Numbered from the stretch's first letter, positions 23,132 through 33,077 are shown. The stretch: DNA of 64,000 bases from AP-15 sp035538335 (GCA_035538335.1 DATLKN010000031.1:1-64000), one strand, 5' to 3'. Notes: generated from the sequence alone by a model not told the origin. Made by a program: numbers and translations.

Positions 23132-24048
23132 GGCGGGAGGTCGCGCTCGTCATGGGCGGCTGGTCGCCGGAGCGCGAAGTATCGCTGTCGAGCGGGCGGG
23201 AATGCGCGAAGGCGCTCGAGGCGCGCGGCTACCGCGTCCGCACGATCGACGCGACTGGCGACTTGCCGGCCCTGCTGCGCGCCCTCGAGCCGCGCCCCGA
23301 CGTCGTCTTCAACGCGCTGCACGGGGTCGGCGGCGAAGACGGCACGATCCAGGGCGTCTTCGAGATGCTGCACCTGCCCTATACCCATTCGGGCGTCCTC
23401 GCCTCGGCTTTGGCGATGCACAAGCCGACCGCCAAGGCGGTGTTCCGCGCCGCCGGCCTGCCGGTCGCCGAGGATGTGCTGGCGTCCGTGGCGGCGCTCG
23501 CCGAGCGCGATCCGATGCCGGCCCCGTTCGTGCTCAAGCCGGCGAACCAGGGCTCGACCGTCGGCGTGCGCATCGTGCATGTCGGCGACAATTCCTGGCG
23601 CGAAGAGTTGCGCGGCTGGCGCTGGGGCAGCGAGGTCATGGTCGAGCGCTTCATTCCCGGCCGCGAGCTGACGGTCGCGGTGATGGGCGAGCGCGCCCTC
23701 GGTGTTTGCGAGATCATCCCGAAGAGCAGCAGCTTTTACGATTACGCCGCGAAATATTCGCCCGGCGGCTCGGATCACCTGGTGCCGGCGCCGATCCCGG
23801 CGCGCGATTACCAGGCCGCCCTCGACATCGCGCTCAAGGCGCACCGCGCGCTCGGCTGCCGCGGCGTCAGCCGCGCCGATCTGCGCTACGACGACAGGCG
23901 CGGCGGCGGCGGGCTTTATCTGCTCGAAGTCAACACCCAGCCGGGCATGACGCCGACCTCGCTCGTTCCCGACATCGCGCGGCATGCCGGCATCGCCTTC
24001 GACGACATCGTCGAATGGCTCGTGGAGAACGCGGCATGCGACGGCTGA
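23128..24048 (+). CDS. ddl: D-alanine--D-alanine ligase
   Basis: Ddl makes the D-Ala-D-Ala dipeptide used by MurF. The 306-residue ATP-grasp protein begins REVALVMGGWSPEREVSLSSG and has FNALHGVGGEDGTIQG, YTHSGVLASALAMHKPTAK, FVLKPANQGSTVGV, and the C-terminal LLEVNTQPGMTPTSLVPDIA with metal-binding Glu and Asn. The GTG at 23128 is the start; it overlaps the murB stop (GTGA) and aligns with the family N-terminus. It overlaps ftsQ by 13 bases. Confidence 0.96.
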   Translation: MRREVALVMGGWSPEREVSLSSGRECAKALEARGYRVRTIDATGDLPALLRALEPRPDVVFNALHGVGGEDGTIQGVFEMLHLPYTHSGVLASALAMHKPTAKAVFRAAGLPVAEDVLASVAALAERDPMPAPFVLKPANQGSTVGVRIVHVGDNSWREELRGWRWGSEVMVERFIPGRELTVAVMGERALGVCEIIPKSSSFYDYAAKYSPGGSDHLVPAPIPARDYQAALDIALKAHRALGCRGVSRADLRYDDRRGGGGLYLLEVNTQPGMTPTSLVPDIARHAGIAFDDIVEWLVENAACDG

Positions 24049-24890
24049 GCGCCCCGCCCTCGCAGCGGCGCCCGCGGCGGCGCGGCCTCCTCGGGCGGCT
24101 GCGGCGGCTCGCCTGGTGGGCCGGCTTGCCGCTCGCCGCCGCCCTGCTCGTCGCCGGCGGCATGCGCCTTGCGCACACCCCGCTCGGCGCGCGGCTGCTC
24201 GCGCACACCGGCGACAGCATCCTCGAGGCGAGCCTCGCGCTCGGCTTCGCGGTCGGCGACATCGAGGTCGAGGGGCGGCGCACGACGCATCCCTCCGAGA
24301 TCCTCGACGCGCTCGAGGCGCGCGCCGGCACGCCGATCTTCGCCGTCGACCTGGCGCAGGCGCGGCAGCGCCTGGAGCGGCTCCCCTGGGTTCGCTCGGC
24401 GCTGATCGAACGCCGCCTGCCCGACACGATCTATGTCCGGCTCGTCGAACGGCAGCCGCTCGCGCTATGGCAGCACGGCGGCAAGATCGCGCTGATCGAC
24501 CGCGACGCCGAGGTGATCCCGGTCGCCCGGCTCGACCGTTTCGCCAAATTGCCGCTGGTCGTCGGCGACGGCGCCGCCCCGCATGCCTTGGCGCTCGTCG
24601 CCATGCTGGCGAGCGACAAGGCGCTGGCCGCGCGCGTCAGCGCCGCGATCTGGGTCGGCGGCCGGCGCTGGAACCTGCGCATCGACAACCGCATCGACGT
24701 GCTGCTGCCGGAAAACGGCGCTGCCGCGGCCTGGACCGCTCTCGGCCGTTTCGAACGCCAGGAGGCCGTCCTCGAGCGCAACGTCGAGGCGGTCGATCTG
24801 CGCCTGCCGGACCGGCTCGTCCTGCGGCTGCCCGCGCCGCCGAAGGCGGCGGCGCCCGATCCCAGGAAGAAGGTGGCGAACAGAACATGA
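24036..24890 (+). CDS. ftsQ: Cell division protein FtsQ
   Basis: FtsQ is a bitopic protein that links FtsL and FtsB to the division machine. The 284-residue product has a basic cytoplasmic head, a membrane segment (about 28-46, WAGLPLAAALLVAGGMRLA), and a POTRA domain with FAVGDIEVEGRRTTHPSEILDAL. The beta domain follows with LPWVRSALIERRLPDTIYVRLVERQPLALWQ, the alphaproteobacterial FtsQ signature. The proline/lysine-rich C-terminus is unremarkable. It overlaps ddl and ftsA. Confidence 0.94.
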   Translation: MRRLSAPPSQRRPRRRGLLGRLRRLAWWAGLPLAAALLVAGGMRLAHTPLGARLLAHTGDSILEASLALGFAVGDIEVEGRRTTHPSEILDALEARAGTPIFAVDLAQARQRLERLPWVRSALIERRLPDTIYVRLVERQPLALWQHGGKIALIDRDAEVIPVARLDRFAKLPLVVGDGAAPHALALVAMLASDKALAARVSAAIWVGGRRWNLRIDNRIDVLLPENGAAAAWTALGRFERQEAVLERNVEAVDLRLPDRLVLRLPAPPKAAAPDPRKKVANRT

Positions 24891-26206
24891 GCGCGATCGA
24901 GGAGGCGAGGAAGCGCACCCGCAACGGCAACGGCCGCGCCGCCGAGGCACGGCCGAAGAAGCCGCCGATCCGGCCGCGCGGCAGCCTCGTCGCCGCGCTC
25001 GACATCGGCACCACCAAGGTGTGCTGCTTCATCGCTCGCGTCGAGAGCGAGAACCCGCGCATCCTCGGCATCGGCCACCAGATCTCGCGCGGCCTCAAGA
25101 ACGGCGCGATCGTCGATCTGGAGGCCGCCGGCACCTCGGTCGTCAACGCCGTGCAGGCGGCCGAGGAAATGGCCGGCGAGACGATCGACGAGGTCGTGGC
25201 GAGCCTGTCGGGCGGCTTTTCCGCCTCGCGCCTGGTGCGCGCCGAGATCAACGTCGCCGGGCGCGAGGTCACCGACGCCGAGATGCGCCGCGTGCTCGAC
25301 CACGGCTACCTGATGCGCGAGCCCGGCGACCGGCACGTCATCCATTCCGTGCCGGTCGGCTTTTCGATCGACGACAGCCGCGGCATCCGCGACCCGCGCG
25401 GCATGTTCGGCGAGCGGCTCGGCGTCAACATGCACATGGTGACGGCGAGCGCGGCCTGCGTGCGCAATCACAGCGCGGCGATCGGGCGCGCCCATCTCGA
25501 ACTCGACGCGCTGGTCGCCAGCCCCTATGCGGCGGGGCTCGCCTGCCTCGTCGAGGACGAGACCGATCTCGGCGTCACGGTCATCGACATGGGCGGCGGC
25601 ACGACGACGATCGGCGTCTTCTTCGACGGCAATCTGATCTTCGCCGACCAGGTGCCGGTCGGCGGCTGCCATGTGACGAACGACATCGCCCGCGGCCTCT
25701 CCACCCCGCTCGCCCATGCCGAGCGCATGAAGACTCTGTTCGGCAGCGCCATCGCCTCCTCGACCGACGAGCGCGAGATGATCGCAGTGCCGCAGGTCGG
25801 CGAGGAGGAAGACGGGCACGTCAACCACGTGCCGAAATCGCTGCTCGTCGGGATCATCGCGCCGCGTCTGGAAGAAACCTTCGAGCTGGTGCGCAACTCC
25901 TTGGAGCAGAGCGGCTTCGACAAGGTGGCCGGCCGGCGCGTCGTCTTGACCGGCGGCGCCTGCCAGCTGCATGGCGTGCGCGAACTGGCGGCGCTGATCC
26001 TCGACAAGCAGATTCGCATCGGCCGGCCGCTGCGCGCCGAGGGGCTCGCCGAATCGACCGGCGGCCCGGCCTTTTCGACGGCCATCGGGCTGTTGCATTT
26101 CGCGCTGTCCGAGCGCGCCGAGGCGCCGCGCGCGCGGCACCGGGCCAGCGCCCCGGCGCCCGGCCTCATCGGCCGTTTCGGGCATTGGTTGCGGGAGAAT
26201 TTTTGA
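24887..26206 (+). CDS. ftsA: Cell division protein FtsA
   Basis: FtsA is an actin-like ATPase that tethers FtsZ to the inner membrane. The 439-residue protein has the phosphate-1 loop ALDIGTTKVCCFIA (about 35-48), the 1C domain with LSGGFSASRLV, the phosphate-2 motif TVIDMGGGTTTIGVF, and the adenosine motif VVLTGGACQLHGVRELA. The extreme C-terminus GLIGRFGHWLRENF is the amphipathic membrane-targeting helix. The ATG at 24887 overlaps the ftsQ stop. A 30-residue Arg/Lys-rich head precedes the core, common in alphaproteobacteria. Confidence 0.97.
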   Translation: MSAIEEARKRTRNGNGRAAEARPKKPPIRPRGSLVAALDIGTTKVCCFIARVESENPRILGIGHQISRGLKNGAIVDLEAAGTSVVNAVQAAEEMAGETIDEVVASLSGGFSASRLVRAEINVAGREVTDAEMRRVLDHGYLMREPGDRHVIHSVPVGFSIDDSRGIRDPRGMFGERLGVNMHMVTASAACVRNHSAAIGRAHLELDALVASPYAAGLACLVEDETDLGVTVIDMGGGTTTIGVFFDGNLIFADQVPVGGCHVTNDIARGLSTPLAHAERMKTLFGSAIASSTDEREMIAVPQVGEEEDGHVNHVPKSLLVGIIAPRLEETFELVRNSLEQSGFDKVAGRRVVLTGGACQLHGVRELAALILDKQIRIGRPLRAEGLAESTGGPAFSTAIGLLHFALSERAEAPRARHRASAPAPGLIGRFGHWLRENF

Positions 26207-26333
26207 GGCAGAGTCAGCCGCTTCGCACGAGCCCTAGGCGCGGCGCGCGAAACCGGCTAGATCGGGGGTCGAGGAGGGGGAGCCCGGGGCTGCCCGGGCG
26301 TCAACGAGGCGAGAGAGGGGTGGAGGGGACCGC

Positions 26334-27812
26334 ATGATCAATCTCAGCATTCCGAAAGACGAGCAGGAGATGAAGCCCCGCATCACCGTGGTCGGGGTCG
26401 GCGGCGCCGGGGGGAATGCCGTCAACAACATGGTCCGCTCGGACCTGGTCGGCTGCGAGTTCGTCGTCTGCAACACCGACGCGCAGGCGCTGCAGCAATC
26501 GGCGGCGAAAAGCAAGATCCAGCTCGGCATCGGCGTCACCCGCGGGCTCGGCGCCGGGGCGCGCCCGGATGTCGGCCGGGCGGCGGCGGAGGAGGCGCTC
26601 GACGAGATCCTCGAGGCGATGGGCGGCTCGAACATGGTGTTCATCACCGCCGGCATGGGCGGCGGCACCGGCACCGGCGCCGCTCCGGTCATCGCCCGCG
26701 TCGCCCGCGAAAGCGGCATCCTGACGGTCGGCGTCGTCACCAAGCCGTTCCACTTCGAGGGTCCGCACCGCATGCGGATCGCCGAAGCCGGCATCGAGGA
26801 GCTGCAGAAATTCGTCGACACGCTGATCATCATCCCGAACCAGAACCTGTTCCGCGTCGCCAACGAGCGCACGACGCTCGCCGACGCCTTCAAGATGGCG
26901 GACGACGTCTTGCATCTGGGCGTGCGCGGCGTCACCGACCTGATGGTGATGCCGGGGCTGATCAACCTCGACTTCGCCGACATCCGCACCGTCATGAGCG
27001 AGATGGGCAAGGCGATGATGGGCACCGGCGAAGCCGGCGGCGAACGGCGGGCGATCGACGCCGCCGAGGCGGCGATCTCGAACCCGCTGCTCGAGGACGT
27101 GTCGATGAAGGGCGCCAGGGGCATCCTGATCAACATCACCGGCGGGCCCGACATGACGCTGTTCGAGGTGGACGAGGCGGCGAACCGCATCCGCGAGGAG
27201 GTCGACCCCGACGCCAACATAATTTTCGGCTCGACCTTCGACGAGTCGCTCGCCGGCCGGATGCGCATCTCGGTGGTGGCGACCGGCATCGAGGCCGAGG
27301 CGCTGCGCGAGGCGCGCCCGGCGATCGCGCTGGTCAGCAGCCGCCCGGCGCCGGCGGCCGGAGCAGCGCGCGAGGCCGACGGCTACACGCAGCCGCGGCT
27401 GACCCAGAACGCCGCCGAGCCGGCCGCCGAGGGCGCCGCCGCCGGCGGCAATGCGCGCCTCGAAGCCGACAGCGAGCCGGTGCCGCAGGCGGCCGAGGCG
27501 GCCGAAACCGCGGCCATGCGCGGCGGCGCCTTCATCGCCCCGAAGCCGGCCGATTCGGGGGCGGCGCGCAGCGTGCCGCTGACGCAGCCCGCGGTGCCGC
27601 CGGCGCCGGCCCCCGCGGCCAAGCCGAAAGGGCGCGTCCCGAGCCTCATCGAGCGGGTGACCGGGGTCGGCCGCGGCCGCGCCGCGCCGCCCGAGCCGCC
27701 GCGTCCGGCGCAGCCGCGCCTGGCGCCGCTCGATCCCGAGGACCGGCAGGCATTGAGCAAGGAGGACGATTTGCTCGATATTCCGGCATTCTTGCGGCGG
27801 CAGGCCAACTGA
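26334..27812 (+). CDS. ftsZ: Cell division protein FtsZ
   Basis: FtsZ is the tubulin-like GTPase that forms the division ring. The 492-residue protein has VVGVGGAGGNAVNNM, the GTP signature GGGTGTGAAPVIA, NFADIRTVM-like LDFADIRTVMSEMGKAMMG, and the synergy loop ALLFNITG-like GILINITGGPDMTL. A 150-residue Ala/Pro-rich linker leads to the C-terminal peptide DIPAFLRRQAN, which binds FtsA and other partners. GGAGGGG five bases before the ATG is a strong ribosome site. Unlike its neighbours it has a 127-base leader, with one GAGTC (CcrM) site at 26211-26215, so an own promoter is likely. Confidence 0.98.
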   Translation: MINLSIPKDEQEMKPRITVVGVGGAGGNAVNNMVRSDLVGCEFVVCNTDAQALQQSAAKSKIQLGIGVTRGLGAGARPDVGRAAAEEALDEILEAMGGSNMVFITAGMGGGTGTGAAPVIARVARESGILTVGVVTKPFHFEGPHRMRIAEAGIEELQKFVDTLIIIPNQNLFRVANERTTLADAFKMADDVLHLGVRGVTDLMVMPGLINLDFADIRTVMSEMGKAMMGTGEAGGERRAIDAAEAAISNPLLEDVSMKGARGILINITGGPDMTLFEVDEAANRIREEVDPDANIIFGSTFDESLAGRMRISVVATGIEAEALREARPAIALVSSRPAPAAGAAREADGYTQPRLTQNAAEPAAEGAAAGGNARLEADSEPVPQAAEAAETAAMRGGAFIAPKPADSGAARSVPLTQPAVPPAPAPAAKPKGRVPSLIERVTGVGRGRAAPPEPPRPAQPRLAPLDPEDRQALSKEDDLLDIPAFLRRQAN

Positions 27813-27972
27813 ACCCGCGCCGTTGCCGAAAAGCGGGCACCAAGCGATTGATGTTTCGGGGAAATCGGTCGCGCCGCGGCGCAACATTCGGTAACAAAGA
27901 GTGATTTGAGGCGGCGCAGCGCTGTCGCTAGCCTTCTCGTCGTCGCAGCTCTTCACGAGAGAAGCTACAAGT

Positions 27973-28902
27973 ATGTTGGGGGATATCGAGACGGCCTCGC
28001 AGCGCACGCTGAAGACGAGGATCGGTTGCCGGGGGGTGGGGCTCCATTCCGGTCACAAGGTGGCGATGACGCTGTTGCCGGCGCCGCCGGGAACGGGCGT
28101 CGTGTTCCGCCGCACCGACGCCGGCGCCGAGCTGGCGGCGAGTTGGCAAAACGCCGTCGAATCGCCGCTGTCGACCGTGCTCACAAACGGCGAGGGGATT
28201 AGTGTCGGCACGGTCGAGCACCTGCTGGCTGCGCTCTCCGGCGCCGAGATCGACAATGTCGTCGTCGAGCTCGACGGTCCCGAGGTGCCGATCATGGACG
28301 GCAGCGCGGCGCCCTTCCTGTTCCTGATCGAATGCGCCGGCATCGTCGAGCAGGATGAGGCGCGCCGCGCCATCAAGGTGCTGAAGCCGGTCAGCATCGT
28401 CGAGGATGGCGCGAGCGCGAGCCTTTTCCCCGATCACGGCTTTTCGATGAGTTTCGAGATCGCCTACGACAATCCGCTGATCCGCCGTCAGGACTTCTCG
28501 CTGGTGATGGATGGGCCGACCTTCAAATCCGAATTGAGCCGCGCCCGCACCTTCGGGCTGATCGACGATGTCGACCGCTTGCGCGCCGCGGGGTTCGCCC
28601 GCGGCGGTTCGCTCGACAACGCCGTCGTCGTCAGCGGCGACCATGTGCTGAACACCGGCGGCCTGCGCTACGCCGACGAGTTCGTCCGCCACAAGCTGCT
28701 CGACGCGCTGGGCGACCTCTATCTCGCCGGCGGCCCGCTCGTCGGGCGGTTCCGCGGCGTGCGCTCGGGCCACGCCCATACCCGCCGCCTGCTCGCCGCG
28801 CTGTTCGCCGATCCCGCGGCGTGGTCCGATACGACGATCGCCCGCGCGGCCGCGTTCGGCGCGCCCGACTGGGAGGCGCAGACCCGGCTCGCCAGCGCGT
28901 AA
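27973..28902 (+). CDS. lpxC: UDP-3-O-acyl-N-acetylglucosamine deacetylase (LpxC)
   Basis: LpxC is the zinc enzyme that commits UDP-acyl-GlcNAc to lipid A synthesis, confirming a Gram-negative outer membrane. The 309-residue protein shows TLK-RIGCRGVGLHSG, the zinc-binding VGTVEHLLAALSG (His83), LDGPEVPIMDGSAAPF, the second zinc site RHKLLDALGDLYLAG (His and Asp near 240-245) and the catalytic SGHAHTRRLLAALF. A 160-base gap from ftsZ suggests a separate promoter. The ATG at 27973 gives the normal N-terminus. Confidence 0.97.
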   Translation: MLGDIETASQRTLKTRIGCRGVGLHSGHKVAMTLLPAPPGTGVVFRRTDAGAELAASWQNAVESPLSTVLTNGEGISVGTVEHLLAALSGAEIDNVVVELDGPEVPIMDGSAAPFLFLIECAGIVEQDEARRAIKVLKPVSIVEDGASASLFPDHGFSMSFEIAYDNPLIRRQDFSLVMDGPTFKSELSRARTFGLIDDVDRLRAAGFARGGSLDNAVVVSGDHVLNTGGLRYADEFVRHKLLDALGDLYLAGGPLVGRFRGVRSGHAHTRRLLAALFADPAAWSDTTIARAAAFGAPDWEAQTRLASA

Positions 28903-28920
28903 GGTCAGCCCCGTTTCTTC

Positions 28921-28949
28921 GTCATACCGGCGAAAGCCGGTATCCACGG
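28921..28949. repeat. Palindromic extragenic repeat, family A (copy 3)
   Basis: GTCATACCGGC-GAAA-GCCGGTATCCA folds into a hairpin with a GAAA loop. It is the same family as the repeats at 8115 and 8214 and sits between lpxC and bamD. Confidence 0.85.
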
Positions 28950-29019
28950 CAGTCGTGAGTTCCTGCTTCCGCGGCGACGACGAATTGGTATAGCCTCGCC
29001 TCTCCCCAGGGGTGCTTCT

Positions 29020-29832
29020 ATGCGTGTGCGTTTCACTTTGCTTCGCCTCACCGGCATCGGCGTCGTGCTGCTGCTCGCCGCCTGCGGCGGCGCCGACAAG
29101 GAAGTCTATATCGAGAAGCCGGTCGACGATCTCTACAACAAGGCCATGGACAACATGGCCGACCAGAATTACGGCACGGCCGCCAAGACCTTCGACGAGG
29201 TCGAAAGCCAGCACCCCTATTCGGTGTGGGCCACAAAGGCGCAATTGATGGCGGCCTACGCGCTCTACAAGCAGGGCGATTACAACCGCGCGATCATCGC
29301 CGCCGAGCGCTTCATCCAGCTGCATCCGGGCAACCGCGACACGCCCTACGCCTACTATTTGAAGGCGATCAGCTATTACATCCAGATCACCGATGTTGGC
29401 CGCGACCAGAAGACGACGGCGGAGGCGATGACCGCGCTGCAGGACGTCATGCACCGCTATCCGGAGAGCAAATACGCCCGCGACGCCAAGCTGAAATTCG
29501 ATTTCACGCGCGATCACCTGGCCGCCAAGGAGATGGCGATCGGCCGCTATTATCTGCACCGCGGGCAGTATCTGGCGGCGATGAACCGGTTCAAGCGGGT
29601 GATCGACAAGTATCAGACGACGACCGACGTCCCCGAGGCCCTGGAGCGCCTCATCGAATGCGACCTCGCCCTCGGCCTCGCCGACGAGGCAAAGAAGAAC
29701 GCGGCGGTGCTCGGCTACAATTATCCGGGCAGCCACTGGTACGCCGACGGCTATGCGCTGGTCACCGGCGGCGCCGTGCCGGGCGAGCACCAGGAGGGCT
29801 GGTTCTCGCGCACCCTCGGCAAGGTGTTCTGA
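29020..29832 (+). CDS. bamD: Outer membrane protein assembly factor BamD (lipoprotein)
   Basis: BamD is the essential lipoprotein partner of BamA in inserting outer-membrane beta-barrels. The 270-residue protein has a lipoprotein signal with the lipobox LLAAC (lipidated Cys22). Five TPR repeats follow, beginning DDLYNKAMDNMADQNYGTAAKTFDEVESQHPYSVWATKAQLMAAY and containing AERFIQLHPGNRDTPYAYYLKA, the BamD signature. In many relatives recN follows; here the next gene is an opposing restriction-modification gene, so local order has changed. Confidence 0.95.
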   Translation: MRVRFTLLRLTGIGVVLLLAACGGADKEVYIEKPVDDLYNKAMDNMADQNYGTAAKTFDEVESQHPYSVWATKAQLMAAYALYKQGDYNRAIIAAERFIQLHPGNRDTPYAYYLKAISYYIQITDVGRDQKTTAEAMTALQDVMHRYPESKYARDAKLKFDFTRDHLAAKEMAIGRYYLHRGQYLAAMNRFKRVIDKYQTTTDVPEALERLIECDLALGLADEAKKNAAVLGYNYPGSHWYADGYALVTGGAVPGEHQEGWFSRTLGKVF

Positions 29833-29844
29833 GCCCGCGCGCCT

Positions 29845-29870
29845 CCCTCTCCCCGCCTGCGGGGAGAGGG
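29845..29870. terminator. Perfect hairpin between converging genes, repeat family B
   Basis: CCCTCTCCCCGC, a 2-base loop and GCGGGGAGAGGG form an exact 12-bp stem, followed by GTCGGGGTGAGGGG. It lies between the ends of bamD and the opposing restriction-modification gene, so it could stop transcription from both sides. The same stem type followed by GGGTTAGGGTG recurs at 34941-35022, so it is also a repeat element. Confidence 0.6.
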
Positions 29871-29887
29871 TCGGGGTGAGGGGCCGG

Positions 29888-32800
29888 CTAGCCGCCGTCG
29901 AGCAATCGCGCGACGAGGGCGTCGATCCGCCGCGCGAGGCCGGCTTCCGAGAGCGCCGCGCGGACAAGCTGGCGCGCCCGCTGAAAGCGCACGTTTTCCG
30001 GCAATTCAACCGCCGCCGCGAACCGCTCCGCTTCGGCCGCCGCCTCGGCGAGGGCGCCGTGCAGCCGGTTCGCCCTATCGAAACGCGGGATCGGCAGGTT
30101 GAACGTGACCTTGTCGAAATCCCGCGCGCCCCATTGGCCGCGCGATTGGTATTGCTCGGCCCGCGCCCGTGCCGTCTCGCTGTTGAGGATCGCGGCCAGA
30201 TAATGCGCTTCGCCCTCGCTGGCAGGCGCCGACCAATAGAGCTTGTGTTCGATGACGGCTGACGTATCTCGCAGGATGCAGGCGGCGGGGTTGGTGCCGG
30301 AAGCGGCATAGACGAGCCGGATAGGTGCGATCGGGAACTGCGCCGAGAGCTGCCCGAAATAGTCCAATAGCTGGACGAAGCTGAATTTGTCCGAGCGCCT
30401 GTGGGCCTCCCAAACCGCCTCAGCCTGCCGCATCCAGCCGTGCAGGCCGCCGAAGCCGCGGTTGGCCGCCGCTTCGGCGTCGAGCACCCGCCCGCTCCCG
30501 GCGACCGGCACGACACCCTCGAACGGCCGGAAAACCCGGTACGGCAGAATGCTCTCGCCGAGAAGAACAGGGCGGAGGAAGTCTGCTTCGACCGGGTTTT
30601 CGATCCCCGGTAGCGTTTTCCACGGCGGCTTCTCCTGGGCCGTGCGGCGGCTCGCGACCAATGGCGCGCTCGGATTGGCACCGAGGCGCCCGGCGGTCTT
30701 CCGATCGACAAGAACGAGCATCCGCGGGAAAAGCGTCGCGCCGTCTCGAAACACCCGCCGATAGGTGGACCCGCCCCGATGCCTCGCCGCCTCGGGTGCC
30801 TGCGCGCGCTCGGTCGCCCGAAGCTTCGCATCGGCGATCTCTTCCGGCGCGTCGCGCAGCGGCAGCCAGCCGGAATAGGCCCGCACCCTGTCGGGGATCG
30901 CGCGCGAGGCGGCGCGCTTTTGCCCGAAGACGGCGCAGGACGGCACCGGGAAGAGCGGCTGCACCGAATCGTCCATCGTCCAGGCTTCGTCCCAGGCGAT
31001 CTTCGCCGAGCGGAAGGACCCCGTCCGCAATTTCTCGAATTGGCCGCGCGTCAATGCCGCGAGCGGCAGGACGAAGGCAAGCCGCCCGCCCGAACGCAGG
31101 TACAAATGCACCGCGCGAACTGTGAAGAGTGCGCACAGGTCGTTCTGGGATGGAACACGCCCGACATAAACTCGCTCGTCTTTGGCGAGCGCCTTGAACC
31201 GCTTTTGCAGGTCGGCGCTCATGTGGCGAAAGGCGAGCCAGGGCGGGTTGCCGATGACGACGTTCGCCCAGCCGTCCGAGGCCGAATAGGCGAGCGGGCG
31301 CGACAGATTGCGCGCGACATAGGCCCAGATCGTGTCGCGCTTGTCCCGCCGCAGCCGGTCGAATACGAGATAGGTCTTGCCGAGGTCCTCGATCGCGAGC
31401 TGCTGCTCTTTCGTGACATCGGCGCGGTAGTGCTGCTCTGTGATGCGGTGGAGCGCCGCCTGGATTTGCGAGCGCGTCAGGCCCTCGAGCGAAGCCGTCC
31501 GCATGCGCTCGATCGCCTTGTCGAAAAGCGCCGGATCGCGGCAGAAGGTTTCGGGGAAATTGAGCTGCTCGCGGCCGTTGCCGTTCTCGGCGCCGCTGTT
31601 CGCCGCGCCCGCCGGGGGCGGCGGCACGCGGATCGTCAATTCCTTCCCGGCCAGGAACTCGGATATCGAGAGTTGCATCGCATCCCCCAGATAGACGGGG
31701 ATCGAGAGGCCGCCCGAGCGCGTGCCGAGCGCCGGGCTCAGCGCCAGCAGATAGGTGACGCGGGCGATGATGACCGCCACCGGGTGGATGTCCATGCCGG
31801 CGATCTGCGCGCAAGCCTCGGCGGCGCGCCGCTCGCGTGCCATATCGGCCTCTTCGGCCTCTGCGAGAAAGTTGCGGACCGCATGGAAAAGAAAAGTGCC
31901 GGAGCCGCAGCCGGGGTCGAGCACCCGCTGCTCCAGCGGCCGGTCGACGGCGCGCCGCACCATCTTCCCGGCCAGCCAGTCCGGCGTGTAATATTCGCCG
32001 AGGCCGTGCCGCTCTTGCCGGTCGATCAGCGATTCGTAGAGAACCTTCAGCACGTCCGACTCGACCTCGGAGAGGCGGAAGCGGCGGACATGGTTCATGA
32101 TGCGGCGAATAAGCGCCTCGCCCGCCGGATCGGCGGCGACCCAATCGAAGAAATCGCTCTCCACGGCGCCGCTGATCCCGGCCGCGGCAAAGGCCTCGCC
32201 CGACAGCAGCCGCTTCGGGTCGTCCTCGGCGAGCCGCATCACGGCGAGAGCGATGCATTTCGCGACGACGACGAGAAAGGTGTGCTGAAACCACAGCCGG
32301 TCGCTCTCGACTTCCCGGCCATAGACGAGCTTCAACAGATCCGCCCATAATTGCCGCTTCAATGCGACGACCGGATCGGCCTCCAGCTTCTGCCAAAGGA
32401 GCCGCAGCTGCACGTTGACCCGGCGATAGGCGACCGAATCTTCGCCGAGCTCGGCGCGGATCGTCAGCGGGTCGGGCGGCAGCGAGGATTTGAGCGCGAC
32501 GGCGCCGTCGAGCCAGGCGAGAAAGACCTCCGGCTTTTCCGGATCGAGCACGCTGCGCTTCACGATTTCGAGCTCGCCCTCGGAGAGTTCGAACACGGCC
32601 CATTTCTGGCCGTCCGAGGCGATGCCGATAAAGGGCTCGCCTTCCTCGCGTTCGCGGTCGGCGAGATAGTCGGGCATCCGCCGTTCGACATCTGCCCATT
32701 CTCTGTCGAGATCGCTCTTGGCCTCGAACACTGTGCGGCCGATCAGGGCGTCGAGCCGTCCGCGCACCTCGGGAACCCGGCGCTCGAAATCGAGTGCGTG

Positions 32801-32917
32801 CAGCTCGACGCCGAATTCCTCGATCAGCAGCTGGCGGAAATCCGCCTTTACCTCGTCGTGGCCGGGGCGGCCGGCGAGATGTCGAACAAGGTTCTGCGTT
32901 GCCTGCGATATGGTCAT
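29888..32917 (-). CDS. Type IIG-like restriction enzyme/adenine methyltransferase (single chain)
   Basis: This protein of about 1009 residues combines nuclease and methylase. Residues 50-70 carry a PD-(D/E)xK-like site (GRLDALIGRTVFEAK, with Asp56, Glu65 and Lys67). A helical linker leads to an N6-adenine methylase with YYTPDWLAGKMV, motif I LDPGCGSGTFLF near 333 and motif IV NPPW near 560. The C-terminal 400 residues should hold the target-recognition domain. The specificity cannot be read. Solitary proteins of this plan cut foreign DNA and methylate the host. The ATG at 32917 is preferred over a start at 33028, because the extra 37 residues look non-coding. It faces the DUF5681 gene across 160 bases. 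Confidence 0.85.
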   Translation of the reverse strand: MTISQATQNLVRHLAGRPGHDEVKADFRQLLIEEFGVELHALDFERRVPEVRGRLDALIGRTVFEAKSDLDREWADVERRMPDYLADREREEGEPFIGIASDGQKWAVFELSEGELEIVKRSVLDPEKPEVFLAWLDGAVALKSSLPPDPLTIRAELGEDSVAYRRVNVQLRLLWQKLEADPVVALKRQLWADLLKLVYGREVESDRLWFQHTFLVVVAKCIALAVMRLAEDDPKRLLSGEAFAAAGISGAVESDFFDWVAADPAGEALIRRIMNHVRRFRLSEVESDVLKVLYESLIDRQERHGLGEYYTPDWLAGKMVRRAVDRPLEQRVLDPGCGSGTFLFHAVRNFLAEAEEADMARERRAAEACAQIAGMDIHPVAVIIARVTYLLALSPALGTRSGGLSIPVYLGDAMQLSISEFLAGKELTIRVPPPPAGAANSGAENGNGREQLNFPETFCRDPALFDKAIERMRTASLEGLTRSQIQAALHRITEQHYRADVTKEQQLAIEDLGKTYLVFDRLRRDKRDTIWAYVARNLSRPLAYSASDGWANVVIGNPPWLAFRHMSADLQKRFKALAKDERVYVGRVPSQNDLCALFTVRAVHLYLRSGGRLAFVLPLAALTRGQFEKLRTGSFRSAKIAWDEAWTMDDSVQPLFPVPSCAVFGQKRAASRAIPDRVRAYSGWLPLRDAPEEIADAKLRATERAQAPEAARHRGGSTYRRVFRDGATLFPRMLVLVDRKTAGRLGANPSAPLVASRRTAQEKPPWKTLPGIENPVEADFLRPVLLGESILPYRVFRPFEGVVPVAGSGRVLDAEAAANRGFGGLHGWMRQAEAVWEAHRRSDKFSFVQLLDYFGQLSAQFPIAPIRLVYAASGTNPAACILRDTSAVIEHKLYWSAPASEGEAHYLAAILNSETARARAEQYQSRGQWGARDFDKVTFNLPIPRFDRANRLHGALAEAAAEAERFAAAVELPENVRFQRARQLVRAALSEAGLARRIDALVARLLDGG

Positions 32918-33077
32918 TCGGCGATCGGTTCGGGTCCGTCCACCCGCATGATAGACCGTCTTACCGGAGCGCGAGAGAAATCCGCGCCGGCGGGCGTCAC
33001 GCTGAATCAGCAACATAAAAATTGCCACAATCGCATGTTAATCGTCGCTGAGATAGGTATCGAAACCACTGGGAAAA

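Noticed and set aside
27928..30831. 967-codon minus-strand frame across lpxC, bamD and into the restriction-modification gene
   Set aside because: It spans three unrelated real genes, and only its first part coincides with a frame inside the methylase gene.
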